This document shows positions 61,717 to 64,000 of a DNA stretch of 64,000 bases, piece by piece. The translations under genes were made by a program, and so were the position numbers. This DNA is from Dechloromonas sp. UBA6271 (lineage in GTDB: Bacteria; Pseudomonadota; Gammaproteobacteria; Burkholderiales; Rhodocyclaceae): the NCBI GenBank assembly GCA_002440665.1, contig DJUX01000060.1:1-64000 (forward strand). The letters are read 5' to 3'. How positions within the stretch are numbered: position 1 is the first letter of the stretch; the number at the start of each line of letters is the position of its first letter. The notes below the pieces were generated by a model. The model saw nothing but the letters and a program-made list of their open reading frames with translations, was not told the DNA's origin and made no database searches.

Positions 61717-63864
61717 ATGAACAAGAATGAAGCCTTCTCTCGCGTCATCATCGACGCCATGCTGGCCAGCCAGGGCTGGAACACCACGGACCCCAATGCG
61801 GTGCGCTATGAGGTTGTGCAGGGCGACGGCACCCGTGCCGACTACGTGCTGTGTGATCGTCATGGCCGTTCATTGGCCGTCATCGAGGCCAAGCGCTATT
61901 CCATCAACCCCGCCGAAGCCGCCGAACAGGCCAGGGGCTACGCCAAACAGATGGGCGTGCCCTATATCTTCCTTACCAATGGCAAGGAAGTCCTGTTCTG
62001 GGCGTGGGAACGCGAAGCTTTTCCCCACGCCGTCAAAACCTTCTTCAAGCAGGATGACCTTGAACGACGCTTCGCCACAAGCCAACTACGGCGTGACCCG
62101 CTTTCCATTCCCATCGACCTGAAGATCGCCGGCCGTGACTACCAGCAGGAATGTATCCAGACATCCTGCAAGGAAATCAATCTGGGGCGCCGCAAACTGC
62201 TGCTGGAAATGGCCACCGGCACTGGCAAGACCCGAACCGCTGCCGCGCTCATCAAGCGCTTGTTCGAAGCCAACGCCATCACCCGCGTGCTGTTCCTCGT
62301 TGATCGCATTCCGCTGGCCAAGCAAACCGAAGACGCCTTCGCCGAGCATCTGCCCGATTACCCGGCCTATGTGCTGCGCGCCGGCCGCCGCTTTCAGGAC
62401 GAAAAACGCATCACCATCACCACGCTGCAAAGCATGGTCAATCTGTATGCCGATTACTCCTCGGGCTACTTCGACCTGGTCATTTCCGACGAGTGCCACC
62501 GCAGCATCTACGGCCAGTGGAGCGGCGTGCTCAAATACTTCGACGGCGTGCAGATCGGCCTCACCGCCACCCCCTGCGTCGCCAACTTCGACGGCATGGA
62601 AGGCGACGCCGAGGATAAACTGTTCGTCCGCGACACCCTGCGTTTCTTCGAGGTGGAGGCGCCCACCTTCTCCTACAAATTGAAGGACGCCATCCGCGAC
62701 GGCGTACTCGCTCCCTACCAGATTTACCAGGCGAAGACCGTCAGGACTGCCGCCGAAGGTGGCTTTGAGGTCAAGCGGGGCGAGCTGGACTGGTCGGCCA
62801 TGGATGCCGAAACGAGGGCAGAGTTCGATCTGCTGTTTGCCGATGCCGACCCCATCGTGATCGACCCGTCGGCCCTCGAACGCCGTTTCACCATTCCAGA
62901 ACGCAACCGTGCCATCGTCCGCGAGTTCCGCGAGGTGCTGGAAAAGGGTTTTACCGACCACAAGGGCGTCGTGCGCATGCCGCTGATCGGCAAGACCATC
63001 GTCTTTGCCGTCAACAAGAAGCACGCCGAGACACTGGCGCGACTCTTCGATGCCGAGTTTGCCCACAAGAAGCCATCTCCCGACATCCGCTTCGCCGATT
63101 ACGTCGTATCCGGCGCCGGGCCGGACGACACCCTGGACGCCATGGCGAAAATCCGCCGCTTCAAGAAAGAGCCGTTCCCGCAAATCCTTGTCTCGGTGAA
63201 TATGCTCGATACTGGCTTCGATTGCCCGGAAGTCTGCAATCTGGTGTTCGCCCGCTTCACCCGTTCGGCCATTCTCTACCAGCAGATGCGTGGCCGGGGC
63301 ACGCGCAAGACGAGCAAGAAACCCATCTTCACCATGTTCGATTTCGTCGGCGTCTGCGACTACCACGGCGACGAAGACACCCTCGGCGGTGGTGGCCTCG
63401 TCATGGAGCCGAAGAAGAAAAAACACTACGAACCCAAGCGCCTGTTGTCGCTCGACATCGACGACCACATCGACCCCACTACCCGCGAATGGATCACGGT
63501 CGACGAGAACGGCAACATGCAGTTCCCCGCAGCTTCCGAGCAGAAGGCCGCGGCGTTGGGCGTCAAGTTCGAGGCGTGGCTGCTGATGCAAACCGGTCTC
63601 GACGCCGAACAGGAGCGCTGGCTGCGGATACTCGGCAGCCAGATACGGGCCAACGCCGACACCCTCGACGAAGTGATCCCCGAGCACTTCGCCTACTTTC
63701 ACACCTTCTCCCAGATGGGCGGTCTGCGCGAGGCACAGCGGGTGTTTGCCAGCGCCGCCGCCCTGCAAACCCTGCTTGACAGCCTGAACGCCAGCCTGTT
63801 CGGGAAACCCGATTCAGATTCTGCGACCGGCGACGCATCACAGCCCCGCCCGACCGCCCACTAA
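61717..63864 (+). CDS. hsdR: Type I restriction enzyme R subunit (HsdR)
   Basis: About 715 residues from ATG 61717 (ATG 61687 is an alternative). The N-terminal nuclease core has YVLCDRHGRSLAVIEAKRYS, giving a PD-(D/E)xK pattern (Asp then EAK), residues about 40-65. The helicase motor has MATGTGKTRTAAALI (Walker A, about 162), DECH box LVISDECHRS, GLTATP, and motif VI QMRGRGTRKTS. The C-terminus is the EcoEI_R type. It translocates DNA and cuts, with HsdM/HsdS. It is followed 16 bases later by hsdM. This gene order (R first) is not unusual. Confidence 0.93.
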   Translation: MNKNEAFSRVIIDAMLASQGWNTTDPNAVRYEVVQGDGTRADYVLCDRHGRSLAVIEAKRYSINPAEAAEQARGYAKQMGVPYIFLTNGKEVLFWAWEREAFPHAVKTFFKQDDLERRFATSQLRRDPLSIPIDLKIAGRDYQQECIQTSCKEINLGRRKLLLEMATGTGKTRTAAALIKRLFEANAITRVLFLVDRIPLAKQTEDAFAEHLPDYPAYVLRAGRRFQDEKRITITTLQSMVNLYADYSSGYFDLVISDECHRSIYGQWSGVLKYFDGVQIGLTATPCVANFDGMEGDAEDKLFVRDTLRFFEVEAPTFSYKLKDAIRDGVLAPYQIYQAKTVRTAAEGGFEVKRGELDWSAMDAETRAEFDLLFADADPIVIDPSALERRFTIPERNRAIVREFREVLEKGFTDHKGVVRMPLIGKTIVFAVNKKHAETLARLFDAEFAHKKPSPDIRFADYVVSGAGPDDTLDAMAKIRRFKKEPFPQILVSVNMLDTGFDCPEVCNLVFARFTRSAILYQQMRGRGTRKTSKKPIFTMFDFVGVCDYHGDEDTLGGGGLVMEPKKKKHYEPKRLLSLDIDDHIDPTTREWITVDENGNMQFPAASEQKAAALGVKFEAWLLMQTGLDAEQERWLRILGSQIRANADTLDEVIPEHFAYFHTFSQMGGLREAQRVFASAAALQTLLDSLNASLFGKPDSDSATGDASQPRPTAH

Positions 63865-63880
63865 GCCCCAAGGATTCTCC

Positions 63881-64000
63881 ATGCCCTTAACCCCCGACAT
63901 GCGCCGGGCGATTGACCAGATTCGCGACTACCTCTTCGGTGGCGGCTACCCCGACCCCGTCAGCAACGCCGAGCAACTCTCTTTCCTGTTCTTTTTCTAC
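63881..64000 (+). CDS. hsdM: Type I restriction-modification system methyltransferase subunit, N-terminus (partial)
   Basis: Forty codons from ATG 63881 (AAGGATT upstream) run off the window: RRAIDQIRDYLFGGGYPDPVSN, then AEQLSFLFFFY, matching the N-terminal helical domain of HsdM/N6-adenine methyltransferases. Its place right after hsdR supports the call. The rest, including the catalytic NPPF/Y motif, is outside. Confidence 0.85.
   Translation, partial: MPLTPDMRRAIDQIRDYLFGGGYPDPVSNAEQLSFLFFFY

Overview
This window looks like chromosomal DNA of a GC-rich betaproteobacterium, most likely of the Rhodocyclales (Dechloromonas/Azonexus-like). That placement is inferred from gene content and protein style; no rRNA or marker search was possible. 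Supporting content includes a homodimeric pyruvate dehydrogenase with lipoyl-bearing E2 and E3, indolepyruvate:ferredoxin oxidoreductase, PPK2, PHA-synthase-like DUF3141 proteins, TamA/TamB, a sulfate ABC transporter and the hemA-prfA-prmC-grxD cluster. Most of the window is ordinary core genome, broken by a few accessory patches.

Layout. 1-1.8 kb: accessory end with a chimeric HTH/IS30-transposase ORF, a Fic protein and a terminator. 1.9-6.4 kb: acuI, a small Arg-rich protein, an orphan hybE-like chaperone, a small lipoprotein, sixA, ppk2 and a thioesterase. 6.4-12.6 kb: aceE-aceF-lpdA (minus strand) with three near-identical lipoyl domains. 12.8-13.7 kb: norEF-like cytochrome oxidase subunits without a nor/cox core. 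13.9-20.3 kb: iorAB, then folD-purE-purK-sua5 with overlapping ends, and a converging pterin dehydratase. 20.4-24.1 kb: tRNA-Ala(CGC) with its promoter, a truncated P4-type integrase, then an AT-richer patch (LysR, Rnk-like, double USP, Arg-rich small protein) ending at a bidirectional terminator. 24.3-31.1 kb: CBS protein, isochorismatase-like hydrolase, phosphate acyltransferase, a DUF3141 protein with PhaC-like Cys nucleophile, and a membrane protein of the so-called 'site-specific recombinase' family, followed directly by tamA-tamB (31.2-36.5 kb) and a converging MscS channel.

39-46.4 kb is the most unusual region. A minus-strand unit encodes a CoA-disulfide-reductase/rhodanese fusion, a four-helix membrane protein of unknown function, a SulP-STAS permease and a second DUF3141 protein, with a divergent AraC-type regulator. 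The oxidoreductase carries a 2-base frameshift and the permease an in-frame TGA, so two of the four genes read as broken. 46.6-52.3 kb: a complete tripartite RND efflux operon. 52.4-60.2 kb: an AhpD-like protein behind a perfect palindrome, then hemA-prfA-prmC-grxD and sbp-cysT-cysW-cysA. 60.3-61.5 kb: a TerC/Alx-type membrane protein preceded by a promoter and a convincing yybP-ykoY (manganese) riboswitch. 61.7 kb to the end: hsdR and the start of hsdM of a type I restriction system.

No CRISPR array, rRNA, complete prophage or complete insertion sequence was seen. The most novel-looking material is the pair of DUF3141 PHA-synthase-like proteins, one beside a phosphate acyltransferase and one in a sulfur/redox/SulP operon, and the degenerate state of that operon.
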